Shown: positions 1-5,607, numbered from the stretch's first letter. The stretch: 5,607 nucleotides of DNA from Bacteroidales bacterium UBA1722 (GCA_002317435.1 DCIQ01000159.1:1-5607), one strand, 5' to 3'. Notes: generated by a model from the letters alone, not told the origin. Translations and numbers: made by a program.

Positions 1-947
1 CCTATCTTGTGGACGGCATCGAATGTGGACTGAGCCAGCAGGAGGGCATTCGGATTCGCAAGGCCCACATCTTCGGATGCCAGTATCAGCATCCTCCGGG
101 CGATGAACAGCGGATCTTCCCCACCTTTCAGCATTCTGGCCATCCAGTACACGGCTCCGTTCGGATCCGAACCGCGCAGGCTCTTGATGAATGCGGAGAT
201 TATGTCATAATGCATCTCCCCACCCTTGTCGTAGACAGCGATATTCTCCTGCAGCCTTTCGGCAATGACGGCATCCGTTATCTCCACCGGTTCTCCGCTC
301 TTGAATGAATTCACGACTATCTCGAGGATATTCAGGAGTTTGCGGGCATCCCCGCCGCTGAAACGGAACAGGGCGGATGTCTCCCTGACGGTCACCTTAC
401 GGTTTTTCAGATAGGCGTCGGTGGTCAGTGCACGGTCGAGAAGTTTCTCCAAATCCTTCACTTCCATCGATTTGAGGACATAGACCTGACATCTGGAGAG
501 AAGGGGAGTGATGACTTCGAAAGAAGGGTTCTCCGTAGTGGCTCCTATGAGGGTTACCAGCCCTGTCTCGACAGCCCCCAGAAGGGCATCCTGCTGCGCC
601 TTGGTGAAACGGTGTATTTCATCTATGAAGAGGATAGGGGAGCCTCCTCCGCTGAACAGGGTGCTTTTTCCGGCTTTTTCGAACACTTCGCGCATATCCT
701 TCACTCCGGAACTGATGGCTGAGAGAGTGAAGAAATCCCTTTTCAGTTCCTTGGCTATAATCTGTGCCAAAGTGGTTTTTCCGACGCCCGGAGGCCCCCA
801 CAAGATGAATGAGGAGATGTTTCCCGATTCTATCATCTTCCTGAGGATGGCATTCGGTCCCACGAGATGTTCCTGACCGACATATTCGTCAAGAGAGCGG
901 GGGCGGAGCCTTTCGGGGAGAGGGATGGATATGGAATATTCTGACAT
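1..947 (-). CDS. rarA: Replication-associated recombination protein A (AAA+ ATPase), 3' end outside window
   Basis: RarA/MgsA-family clamp-loader-like AAA+ ATPase (relatives: E. coli RarA, yeast Mgs1, human WRNIP1), a cytoplasmic protein acting at stalled replication forks. I translated the minus strand from the ATG at 947-945; it stays open for 315 codons to the window edge. Visible motifs: N-terminal PLPERLRPRSLDEYVGQEHL (9-28), Walker A GPPGVGKT (51-58), Walker B ILFIDEIHRF (105-114), sensor 1 GATTENPSF (135-143), arginine finger in LLSRCQVY (Arg152), and sensor 2 GGDARKLLN (198-206). The segment after residue 240 (HYDIISAFIKSLRGSDPNGAVYW, given here in two parts: HYDIISAFIKS, LRGSDPNGAVYW) matches the family's tetramerisation-side region. 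Family members are roughly 420-450 residues, so about 110-130 C-terminal residues are missing. There is no evident Shine-Dalgarno sequence. The start lies 15 nt after the barrel gene stop, which suggests cotranscription. No broken motif was seen. Identification is very secure. Confidence 0.96.
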   Translation of the reverse strand, partial: MSEYSISIPLPERLRPRSLDEYVGQEHLVGPNAILRKMIESGNISSFILWGPPGVGKTTLAQIIAKELKRDFFTLSAISSGVKDMREVFEKAGKSTLFSGGGSPILFIDEIHRFTKAQQDALLGAVETGLVTLIGATTENPSFEVITPLLSRCQVYVLKSMEVKDLEKLLDRALTTDAYLKNRKVTVRETSALFRFSGGDARKLLNILEIVVNSFKSGEPVEITDAVIAERLQENIAVYDKGGEMHYDIISAFIKSLRGSDPNGAVYWMARMLKGGEDPLFIARRMLILASEDVGLANPNALLLAQSTFDAVHKI

Positions 948-962
948 ATTTGGGATGGTGGA

Positions 963-2768
963 TTAGAATTTGAATGTGGCGCCTATCTGATACAGCCTGT
1001 TCATATTCGATATTATTTCATATCGTTCTTCGGTCCGGTCTTCATTCACGGTGGAGATTTCATAGGGCCGGTCAAACAGGTCCAGGCCTTCGATGAAAAC
1101 TGTGAACATACCGAATTTCTTCTGAACTCTAAAATCGCATTTGACCACTTCACTCACAGTGCTGTAAGATCTGATTACCTTACTGGAATACCTGCCATTC
1201 AATTGGAACAGCCAGGTTTTGAGTTTATATGAGATGTTTCCGTCCATAGAATAATCTGAAGAGCAGGTGGTGTTCCCTGAATTGGTCTCGCCATAGAAGA
1301 AATTCAATTTGCCGCCAAGATGAACTTGCAGTGCGGAACCTTTCCACCCCAGAATCAGCGTGATGTTGTTGGTGTGGCTGTAACCTCCGTTTATCCAGGT
1401 ATATACCCTGGTGGTGACATCACCTTCCGCAACGTTTTTATATGTCTGTTCGATTATTCTGAACTTGTATTCCCAACCTATGCCTGTGGTGACTGAAAAC
1501 CTTTTTCTGGTGAATGAATAGGAAAGGTTGAGATTATGAAACGCTTCCGGCATCAGATTGGGATCACCTTGGTACTTGACATTGGAATACTGAGATCCGT
1601 TCCTCGGAAAAGGACATATCTGAATGTAGCTCGGACGTTTCACCCTTCTGTCATAGATTAACGAAAGACTATGTCCTTTGAGAAAACCGAATCTGTTCTG
1701 CAAGTTCGCCAGATGGGATATGAATCTGTAGTCGAAACTTCCCGAATGTGCATCATCATCAAGTTTTCTGGTATAGAATTGAGGGGTATATGATGCTTCT
1801 ATGGTATATACACCTGTGGTGTATTTTCCGTGAACTTTAGGGGAGAGTGTGATGGCATTGAAAAGGAAGTCTTCGTGATAGGCCGTGCTGTCTTTCCATT
1901 CTGTACCGTCGAGTGTGGCGGCCCTCTGATGGTCTCTGTTGGTCTCTATCATACCTTCAAGGGTGAAATCCATATCCAGATCTCTCACATCTGCGAATTG
2001 TTTTTCAGAATATTGAACTTTCAGCCGGTTTCTATATTCGAACAGATGGGGCATTATCCGATAATACCTTGTAGTCTCGTATACAGCGGAATCTTTAGAA
2101 TGATAATCATATTTCGTCCAGTCCGACATCCTCGTGTCATTCAAGAACGAGAATTCATATCCGGCGTCAATGGTTCGTCCCGGTTTGAAGAATTTGTGCG
2201 AATAATTGAAGTATGCGGTATGCCTTCCGTTGGTGTTGTCTATCGCTTCCTTAGTTCCGGAAAGAGATATGAGACTTGCAGTATCAGCTTTCTGTTCGGC
2301 TGTCATATTCGCGCCTCCATTTGAGGAGACATTATGTTCGAATCTGTATACATAACTGAAAGTCAGTCTGTCACTGGAAGACATATTCCAGCCTCCCTTG
2401 ACTGAAGCACCGTTTCGTATGTCCTGAACTTCCTTAGTGGTGAAGTTCATATCTACGGCTGTATCCTTTGCCGTTTTGATGGTCATACCTGTCACCACAT
2501 AAGTTCTATATGAATAACTGAGATTACCGCTGGCTTCGATGTTGAACTTCGGGGCGGAATATCCGATGGTGGCTTCACCTCCTGTACGATATGATGTCCA
2601 TTTATGTCCGTCATATCCCAGATACTCGAAATTCGAGCCATAATTCAGCGAGACATTTCCATTCCATGCACCGGCACGTCCGGATTTTTCGTTCCGGACG
2701 TGCCGGGGGAATGCCTGAATGTCTGCCAGACTCAGAATCGCGACCATCAACAGGAGGGACTTCCTCAT
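963..2768 (-). CDS. Plug-less outer-membrane beta-barrel protein (PF14905-like, TonB-receptor barrel relative)
   Basis: Predicted outer-membrane beta-barrel of 601 residues, substrate unknown. Residues 1-19 form a Sec signal peptide (basic MRK, hydrophobic core LLLMVAILSL, likely cleavage after Ala19). From about residue 36 the protein is alternating, aromatic-rich strands (WNGNVSLNYG, ASGNLSYSYRTY, RLTFSYVYRFEH) to the end. Family hallmarks seen: DRRVKRPSY (373-381), then CPF where NPF is usual (385-387), GDPNLMPE (401-408), and NLNLSYSF (412-419). The barrel ends in IGATFKF with the C-terminal Phe typical of BAM substrates. Relatives usually carry a carboxypeptidase-regulatory-like domain and a TonB plug before the barrel, giving about 750-900 residues; both are absent here, and the 64-bp upstream spacer leaves no room for them. 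Sampled lines are 42-47% GC, lower than the next gene. The ATG at 2768 is chosen because it begins the signal peptide. It may be cotranscribed with rarA. The barrel assignment is firm; a TonB-dependent transport role is doubtful without a plug. Confidence 0.85.
   Translation of the reverse strand: MRKSLLLMVAILSLADIQAFPRHVRNEKSGRAGAWNGNVSLNYGSNFEYLGYDGHKWTSYRTGGEATIGYSAPKFNIEASGNLSYSYRTYVVTGMTIKTAKDTAVDMNFTTKEVQDIRNGASVKGGWNMSSSDRLTFSYVYRFEHNVSSNGGANMTAEQKADTASLISLSGTKEAIDNTNGRHTAYFNYSHKFFKPGRTIDAGYEFSFLNDTRMSDWTKYDYHSKDSAVYETTRYYRIMPHLFEYRNRLKVQYSEKQFADVRDLDMDFTLEGMIETNRDHQRAATLDGTEWKDSTAYHEDFLFNAITLSPKVHGKYTTGVYTIEASYTPQFYTRKLDDDAHSGSFDYRFISHLANLQNRFGFLKGHSLSLIYDRRVKRPSYIQICPFPRNGSQYSNVKYQGDPNLMPEAFHNLNLSYSFTRKRFSVTTGIGWEYKFRIIEQTYKNVAEGDVTTRVYTWINGGYSHTNNITLILGWKGSALQVHLGGKLNFFYGETNSGNTTCSSDYSMDGNISYKLKTWLFQLNGRYSSKVIRSYSTVSEVVKCDFRVQKKFGMFTVFIEGLDLFDRPYEISTVNEDRTEERYEIISNMNRLYQIGATFKF
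2671..2706. repeat. Perfect inverted repeat, 14-bp stem and 8-nt loop, inside the barrel gene
   Basis: The left arm CCGGCACGTCCGGA (2671-2684) is the exact reverse complement of the right arm TCCGGACGTGCCGG (2693-2706). The loop reads TTTTTCGT on the plus strand and ACGAAAAA in the mRNA. The element is exactly 36 nt, twelve codons' worth, running from the third base of codon 21 to the second base of codon 33 of the barrel gene, directly after the signal-peptide cleavage site. No T-tract follows on either strand, so it does not look like an intrinsic terminator. It is far more GC-rich than the gene around it. Whether it is an inserted REP-like palindrome, an mRNA regulatory hairpin or a recombination scar cannot be told from one sequence. 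Confidence 0.9.
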
Positions 2769-2803
2769 TCTCTATTTAACATAATATAAATTGTGTATAA
2801 ATG
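2769..2803 (-). promoter_or_regulatory. AT-rich leader before the barrel gene
   Basis: The 35 bases just before the barrel start codon contain only about six G or C. They include TATATTAT-like stretches and no purine-rich Shine-Dalgarno sequence. AT-rich, weakly structured leaders are typical of translation starts in Bacteroidota, so this probably serves initiation. It could also hold a -7 element, but I found no good TAnnTTTG with a spaced TTTG, so a separate promoter here is only a possibility. Confidence 0.25.
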
Positions 2804-2812
2804 CCGGCTTTT

Positions 2813-2826
2813 CCGGGAAGACCCGG
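2813..2826. repeat. Small hairpin in the spacer after the three-domain lipoprotein gene
   Basis: CCGGG-AAGA-CCCGG forms a perfect 5-bp GC stem with a 4-nt loop, 7 nt after the lipoprotein stop codon in the transcribed direction. On the minus strand it is followed by AAAAG rather than a T-run, so it is not a standard intrinsic terminator. It could slow 3' decay of the upstream message or mean nothing. An overlapping CCGGC...TCCGG segment (2804-2816) loosely resembles an arm of the palindrome in the barrel gene. Confidence 0.35.
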
Positions 2827-2832
2827 TACGGG

Positions 2833-5040
2833 CTATTTGTACTCGGGTCTGAGGACTGATTTGTCCGCTGTCGGGAAATCTGCAGGTACCGGCTGTGTCA
2901 CGATGCCTGTAGCAGCCCATTGCGCTCCGCGCAGGAGCAATGTCTGGAATCCCGCGCACTGCATCGCCGGATTGTCCTCAAGGGTCTGGCCGGCGTGTCC
3001 GGTCATAATGTGGAAGATGCGGCCATTGCCGTAGGCAACGGTAAAAATCAGAGGTTCGGTCCGGCCGGATCCCCGTTTTTCTACGGGTGCGTATGCCGTG
3101 TACAGGAGTTCACCGATATTTCCCGGGCCGCGCATGCTGTCATAGAGTTCATCCTTGGCGTGTTTCCATCTCGCCGGGAGGCCTTTTATGATGGGATGGG
3201 CCTGGCTGCGGCACTCCATCACGTATTCGTGCTGTTCTCCGTGGGAACCTCCCGGACCCGGAGAGAAATCTTTCACCAGAGCTCCGTCCTTCCAATATAC
3301 GTATGGACCGGAGTTCTCGTCGCGGTTTTCCCAGCCTCCGAGGGCGATTATCTTGTTGAATTCCTCCCATCCGCTGAATGCGTTGTCGGCTGCGTGGTAG
3401 ATTACGACTCCCCCGCCGTTTCTGACGAATTTTACGAATCCGGCGTTCATGTCGTCGTTCCAACTGTCTCCGTTATAGTCCATTACGACCAGTTCATAGC
3501 GGTCGAAATCCACGTTGAAGTTCGAGAAATCCCCGCCGGGTTCGGGAGAAATGGCCTGATCCACAGTGAATAGGCCCGAGTTCGCAAGTATCTTTTCGAG
3601 TGCGATGTGGCTTACGGGCCAGTTGTGGTTATTCTGTCCGGTGATTATGACAGTCTTTATGGGGCCTCTGGTAGAGGCTGTGTTACGGGCGGATCTGGTG
3701 GACATTACGGGATACCACATATCTTCGGGGGTGAGGCCGCATTCCTTTATTATCTCATCACAGTATTCGAGACGGCCGTATCCGGTACCCATGTTGTTGG
3801 TTCCGAAGGTGAATTTGAGACCCATGGCTTTGGCCTTTTCTATGATTCTTTTGGTGGGAACTTTATACCTGGCATTTATTTCCAGAGCTATGCCGTTTTC
3901 TTTCATTACTTTAAGGACTCTGGCGATACGGGAGTCCGTCCAGTATTTGTCATATTCGGCGGAGAGAGTGTCGGGGATGTAGAAAGCGTTGGCGAATATG
4001 TCGGCGGGTTCTTCGGTGAGGATTTTCTCCATCTGACATACCAGCATCTCCATATAATCGTCGGCGGGGATGTCCATGCTCACTTCTTCCGGACGGTATG
4101 TCCTGGTGAGTCTCCCCTTATGGTCCGTGACGGTCATCGCATCTGTGTACAGGTAGTCGAATTTCGAAAGAATGGAGTCCGAGAAACTGTAGGACCATTT
4201 GCGTCCTTCGCCCTGTACGCCGTGCATGAACGGCAGGTTCTTGATGGATTCATAGTATTCGCCGAGGTCATCGTCACCGGTGTACATCGTACCGTATCCC
4301 CCCTCCCCTTCTTTCATGGGGCCATACGCGTTCGGGCCGACACCGTAGCAGATGCCGCAGTTCATCGAGAGGGCGTGGGCCATTTCCATCGTCAGACCGC
4401 CCTTGGCATGGATATGCCAGTCGATTACGGGGAAGTTTTCCTGCTGGAGACGGATTATATGGTCATTCTGTTCGTCCACCGGAGGGAGAGTGTCGCAGGG
4501 ATTTGTGGTACCCGGTTTCAACTCTTTGACTTTCAGGTTTCTGAACTGGGTGGTTCCGGTGTATCCCCTGAGGGAGAAGTGTCCGCTTCCGAGTATCTGT
4601 GCCGAGTGCTCTTCTGTCCTGTAGGGAGTTTCAGGCTCGGTATAGCATACTACGTCGATACCTTTGACCTTTACGGAGATGTTCTTGCCGCGTACTGAGA
4701 TTTCGAAGGGGAACCACTCCCCGTCCGCCGCCAGACTTTTATAGAGGTTTCTTACGGAGACCAGGCTGCCCGTCTTTCTGGTACCGTCTATGGGACCGTT
4801 ATGGAAGAGCACTTCGTAGCCTGAGCCGGTCTGTCCGGTGGCGTGGAATGTGAGCGAAGCGCAGGCGTCCTCTTCCTGAAACGCTTCTCCGGTGAGGGTG
4901 AAATCGGTGAAGGATTTGCCCGCGAAGAGCCCTTCCTGAAGGGTGCCTTCGGTGGCGGCGGTCTCCTTTATGGTCTGACCGCAGGATGAGGCGGCGATTG
5001 CTGACAGTGTCAGCAGAATGATTTTGATGTTGATATTCAT
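2833..5040 (-). CDS. Three-domain lipoprotein: DUF1080-like, PHP-like and ThuA domains
   Basis: A 735-residue envelope lipoprotein, probably involved in carbohydrate metabolism. The signal ends in AIAASSC-G with Cys20 as the likely lipidated residue, a relaxed lipobox. Domain 1 (about 35-177) is a DUF1080/PF06439-like concanavalin-type sandwich: SGYEVLFHNG, GEWFPFEISVRGKNISVKV, and closing FRNLKVKEL (166-174); it seems to lack the usual first strands. Domain 2 (about 200-445) is PHP-like: DWHIH (His209, His211), QGEG (Glu278), YTDAMT (Asp300), IALEINAR (Glu387), but ANAFYIP and FGTNNM where many PHP proteins have His and Asp-x-His ligands. Domain 3 (about 460-712) is ThuA (PF06283): VIITGQNNHNW, IYHAADNAFSGWEEF, HPIIKGLP, DELYDSMRG, YGNGRIFHIMTGHAG. 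DUF1080 includes 3-keto-glycoside-cleaving enzymes and ThuA is named from trehalose utilisation beside the ThuB oxidoreductase, so 3-keto-sugar processing is a reasonable inference, not proven. It follows a GH106-like gene by 175 bp. Sampled GC is 52-57%. Confidence 0.9.
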   Translation of the reverse strand: MNINIKIILLTLSAIAASSCGQTIKETAATEGTLQEGLFAGKSFTDFTLTGEAFQEEDACASLTFHATGQTGSGYEVLFHNGPIDGTRKTGSLVSVRNLYKSLAADGEWFPFEISVRGKNISVKVKGIDVVCYTEPETPYRTEEHSAQILGSGHFSLRGYTGTTQFRNLKVKELKPGTTNPCDTLPPVDEQNDHIIRLQQENFPVIDWHIHAKGGLTMEMAHALSMNCGICYGVGPNAYGPMKEGEGGYGTMYTGDDDLGEYYESIKNLPFMHGVQGEGRKWSYSFSDSILSKFDYLYTDAMTVTDHKGRLTRTYRPEEVSMDIPADDYMEMLVCQMEKILTEEPADIFANAFYIPDTLSAEYDKYWTDSRIARVLKVMKENGIALEINARYKVPTKRIIEKAKAMGLKFTFGTNNMGTGYGRLEYCDEIIKECGLTPEDMWYPVMSTRSARNTASTRGPIKTVIITGQNNHNWPVSHIALEKILANSGLFTVDQAISPEPGGDFSNFNVDFDRYELVVMDYNGDSWNDDMNAGFVKFVRNGGGVVIYHAADNAFSGWEEFNKIIALGGWENRDENSGPYVYWKDGALVKDFSPGPGGSHGEQHEYVMECRSQAHPIIKGLPARWKHAKDELYDSMRGPGNIGELLYTAYAPVEKRGSGRTEPLIFTVAYGNGRIFHIMTGHAGQTLEDNPAMQCAGFQTLLLRGAQWAATGIVTQPVPADFPTADKSVLRPEYK

Positions 5041-5067
5041 TATGTTATGGTTTTATTGTTTCGTTTT

Positions 5068-5086
5068 CAGTTTCTTTAAGAAACTG
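5068..5086. promoter_or_regulatory. Perfect 19-bp dyad upstream of the lipoprotein gene
   Basis: CAGTTTCTT-T-AAGAAACTG is a perfect 9-bp inverted repeat around a single central base, ending 27 nt before the lipoprotein start codon. Its AT-rich arms and one-base centre suit a DNA operator for a dimeric regulator better than a strong RNA hairpin, although a 7-bp stem with a 5-nt loop is also possible in the leader. The position, just before the gene and outside any coding region, supports a regulatory role. No matching regulator lies in the window, so the binding protein is unknown. Confidence 0.5.
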
Positions 5087-5161
5087 TTCGGTAATCATTT
5101 TTGGTCTGCATTATTCGCGCAATTTACAACAATTCTCCCGATATTTCCACTAAGTGAATTT

Positions 5162-5190
5162 CAAAAAACAGCCTCAAAAATACTTGACGC
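5162..5190 (-). terminator. Candidate weak intrinsic terminator after the glycoside hydrolase gene
   Basis: In the transcribed direction, GCGTCAA-GTATTT-TTGAGGC forms a 7-bp stem with one G/G mismatch and a 6-nt loop, followed by TGTTTTTTG. It lies about 25 nt after the hydrolase stop codon, where a terminator is expected. The mismatch and modest GC content make it weak. The same bases contain a promoter-like octamer, so only one of the two readings may be real. Confidence 0.35.
5175..5182 (-). promoter_or_regulatory. Candidate Bacteroides-type -7 element for the lipoprotein gene
   Basis: The minus strand reads TATTTTTG, an exact fit to the TAnnTTTG -7 consensus of the Bacteroides primary sigma factor. 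A TTG lies 15 nt upstream, closer than the usual 19-21 nt for the -33 TTTG, so the -33 match is poor. If used, transcription would start near 5167, giving a leader of about 125 nt containing the 19-bp dyad. It overlaps the loop of the candidate terminator hairpin, so confidence is low. Confidence 0.25.
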
Positions 5191-5215
5191 TCTGATGCAA
5201 CTTATTTTTTTCACT

Positions 5216-5607
5216 TCACTGAATTCCCGACTCCGCGGTCTCGTACACTATTCTCACAGGACCTGCGAGGCCTGCCTGCTGTAATCGTGAAGATGCCGTG
5301 TAGTATGTGTAGTTGGCGAATGTCTTCCTGTTTTCGGACGGACGCTGTCCGCCATCGGTCATCCATCGTGGAAATGCCGTCAGAGCCCACTCGGACGGGG
5401 ACTTGGAATGCCATTCCAGATCCGCATCATACCGCTCGTCTCCGATGAGTCTGTTGGCCCAGTTCACGCTGACTTCTATCTCGATCAGATTCCTGCCCGG
5501 TTTCAGATAATCCGTGACGTCTCCCAGATAGGGAGGATTCCAAAGGACTCCGATATTTCTGCCGTTTACCTTCAGGACCGCTATGTCGTTCATCTCCCCG
5601 AGATCAA
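5216..5607 (-). CDS. Glycoside hydrolase C-terminal domain, GH106 (alpha-L-rhamnosidase)-like; 5' part outside window
   Basis: Final 129 residues of a larger protein. The frame stays open to the window edge, reading DLGEMNDIAVLKVNGRNIG; the ATG at 5593 is therefore an internal Met, not the start. The fragment is a galactose-binding-like beta-sandwich of the GH2 sugar-binding type: VNGRNIGVLWNPPY, VTDYLKPGRNLIEIEV, the strongly conserved WANRLIGDE, then FPRWMTDGGQRPSENRKTF, YYTASSRL, and closing AGLAGPVRIV. This succession, especially NRLIGDE followed by a proline/arginine-rich turn and GLxGPVR, is what I recall from the C-terminus of GH106-type hydrolases of Bacteroidota, which release alpha-L-rhamnose from pectic and other glycans. 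The catalytic domain is outside the window, so the family and substrate are provisional; other large hydrolases carry a similar C-terminal sandwich. It ends 175 bp before the three-domain lipoprotein gene on the same strand, consistent with a polysaccharide-utilisation region. Confidence 0.75.
   Translation of the reverse strand, partial: DLGEMNDIAVLKVNGRNIGVLWNPPYLGDVTDYLKPGRNLIEIEVSVNWANRLIGDERYDADLEWHSKSPSEWALTAFPRWMTDGGQRPSENRKTFANYTYYTASSRLQQAGLAGPVRIVYETAESGIQ

Noticed and set aside
508..876. Plus-strand open frame of 122 codons opposite the rarA AAA+ core
   Set aside because: Antisense to Walker A, Walker B and sensor 1 of rarA, which are intact on the minus strand.
2823..2892. Inverted 7-mers CCGGTAC (2823-2829) and GTACCGG (2886-2892) around the lipoprotein stop codon
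   Set aside because: Seven bases separated by 56 nt, no flanking extension and no mobile-element gene; likely coincidence.
2920..3573. Plus-strand open frame of 217 codons opposite the ThuA domain
   Set aside because: Antisense to conserved ThuA motifs, with no start context or recognisable domain; a shadow of the real gene.
3664..3678. Small inverted repeat GCCTCT-GGT-AGAGGC in the PHP-ThuA linker
   Set aside because: A 6-bp stem with a 3-nt loop is expected by chance in several kilobases and has no positional or regulatory support.
3607..4698. Long plus-strand open frame (363 codons) antisense to the lipoprotein gene
   Set aside because: It lies wholly inside a gene with three recognisable domains on the other strand, and its translation is rich in Gly, Val, Phe and His with no family resemblance. 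It is explained by codon bias of the real gene.
5148..5156. CACT-A-AGTG palindrome in the gap before the lipoprotein gene
   Set aside because: Only 4-bp arms; too short to separate from chance beside the much stronger 19-bp dyad.
5216..5593. A small complete gene of 125 codons starting at 5593
   Set aside because: The frame continues upstream of that ATG to the window edge with residues typical of the same domain (DLGE before MNDIAVLKVNG), so this is the end of a larger hydrolase gene.
1..5607. CRISPR arrays, tRNA or rRNA genes, insertion sequences, phage or defence genes
   Set aside because: No spaced direct repeats, cloverleaf-like segments, transposase motifs or terminal repeats were seen; nearly all the sequence is accounted for by the four minus-strand genes.

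Overview
The window looks like chromosomal DNA from a member of the Bacteroidota, most likely the Bacteroidales. The evidence is a PF14905-type outer-membrane barrel, a lipoprotein joining DUF1080 and ThuA domains, a GH106-like glycoside hydrolase, and start codons without clear Shine-Dalgarno sequences but with AT-rich leaders. I cannot name a genus. All four genes lie on the minus strand, so the order of transcription runs from high to low coordinates.

Region by region, in transcription order: (1) 5607-5216 is the 3' end of a glycoside hydrolase whose C-terminal beta-sandwich resembles that of GH106 alpha-L-rhamnosidases. (2) 5215-5041 is a 175-bp gap with a candidate weak terminator, an overlapping Bacteroides-type -7 match, and a perfect 19-bp dyad 27 nt before the next start. 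(3) 5040-2833 encodes a 735-residue lipoprotein with three fused domains: a DUF1080/3-keto-disaccharide-hydrolase-like sandwich, a PHP-like domain with altered metal sites, and a ThuA domain. (4) 2832-2769 is a 64-bp spacer, GC-rich at its gene-3 end and AT-rich before the next start. (5) 2768-963 encodes a 601-residue outer-membrane beta-barrel with its own signal peptide but no plug. A perfect 14-bp-stem hairpin of exactly 36 nt sits in its coding sequence just after the signal peptide. (6) 947-1 is the first 315 codons of rarA (AAA+ ATPase of replication-fork maintenance), beginning 15 nt after the barrel gene stops.

Working model (inference): the hydrolase and the three-domain lipoprotein belong to a surface or periplasmic glycan-breakdown locus, perhaps one that uses 3-keto-sugar chemistry, since DUF1080 and ThuA families both occur with GFO/IDH sugar oxidoreductases. 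No such oxidoreductase, SusC/SusD pair or regulator is inside the window. The barrel could be the outer-membrane component, but nothing in the sequence gives its substrate. rarA is a housekeeping gene that probably reads through from the barrel gene.

The observations most worth a second look are the three-domain fusion with its non-canonical PHP site, the plug-less barrel, and the 36-nt in-frame palindrome at the place where a plug would normally be joined.
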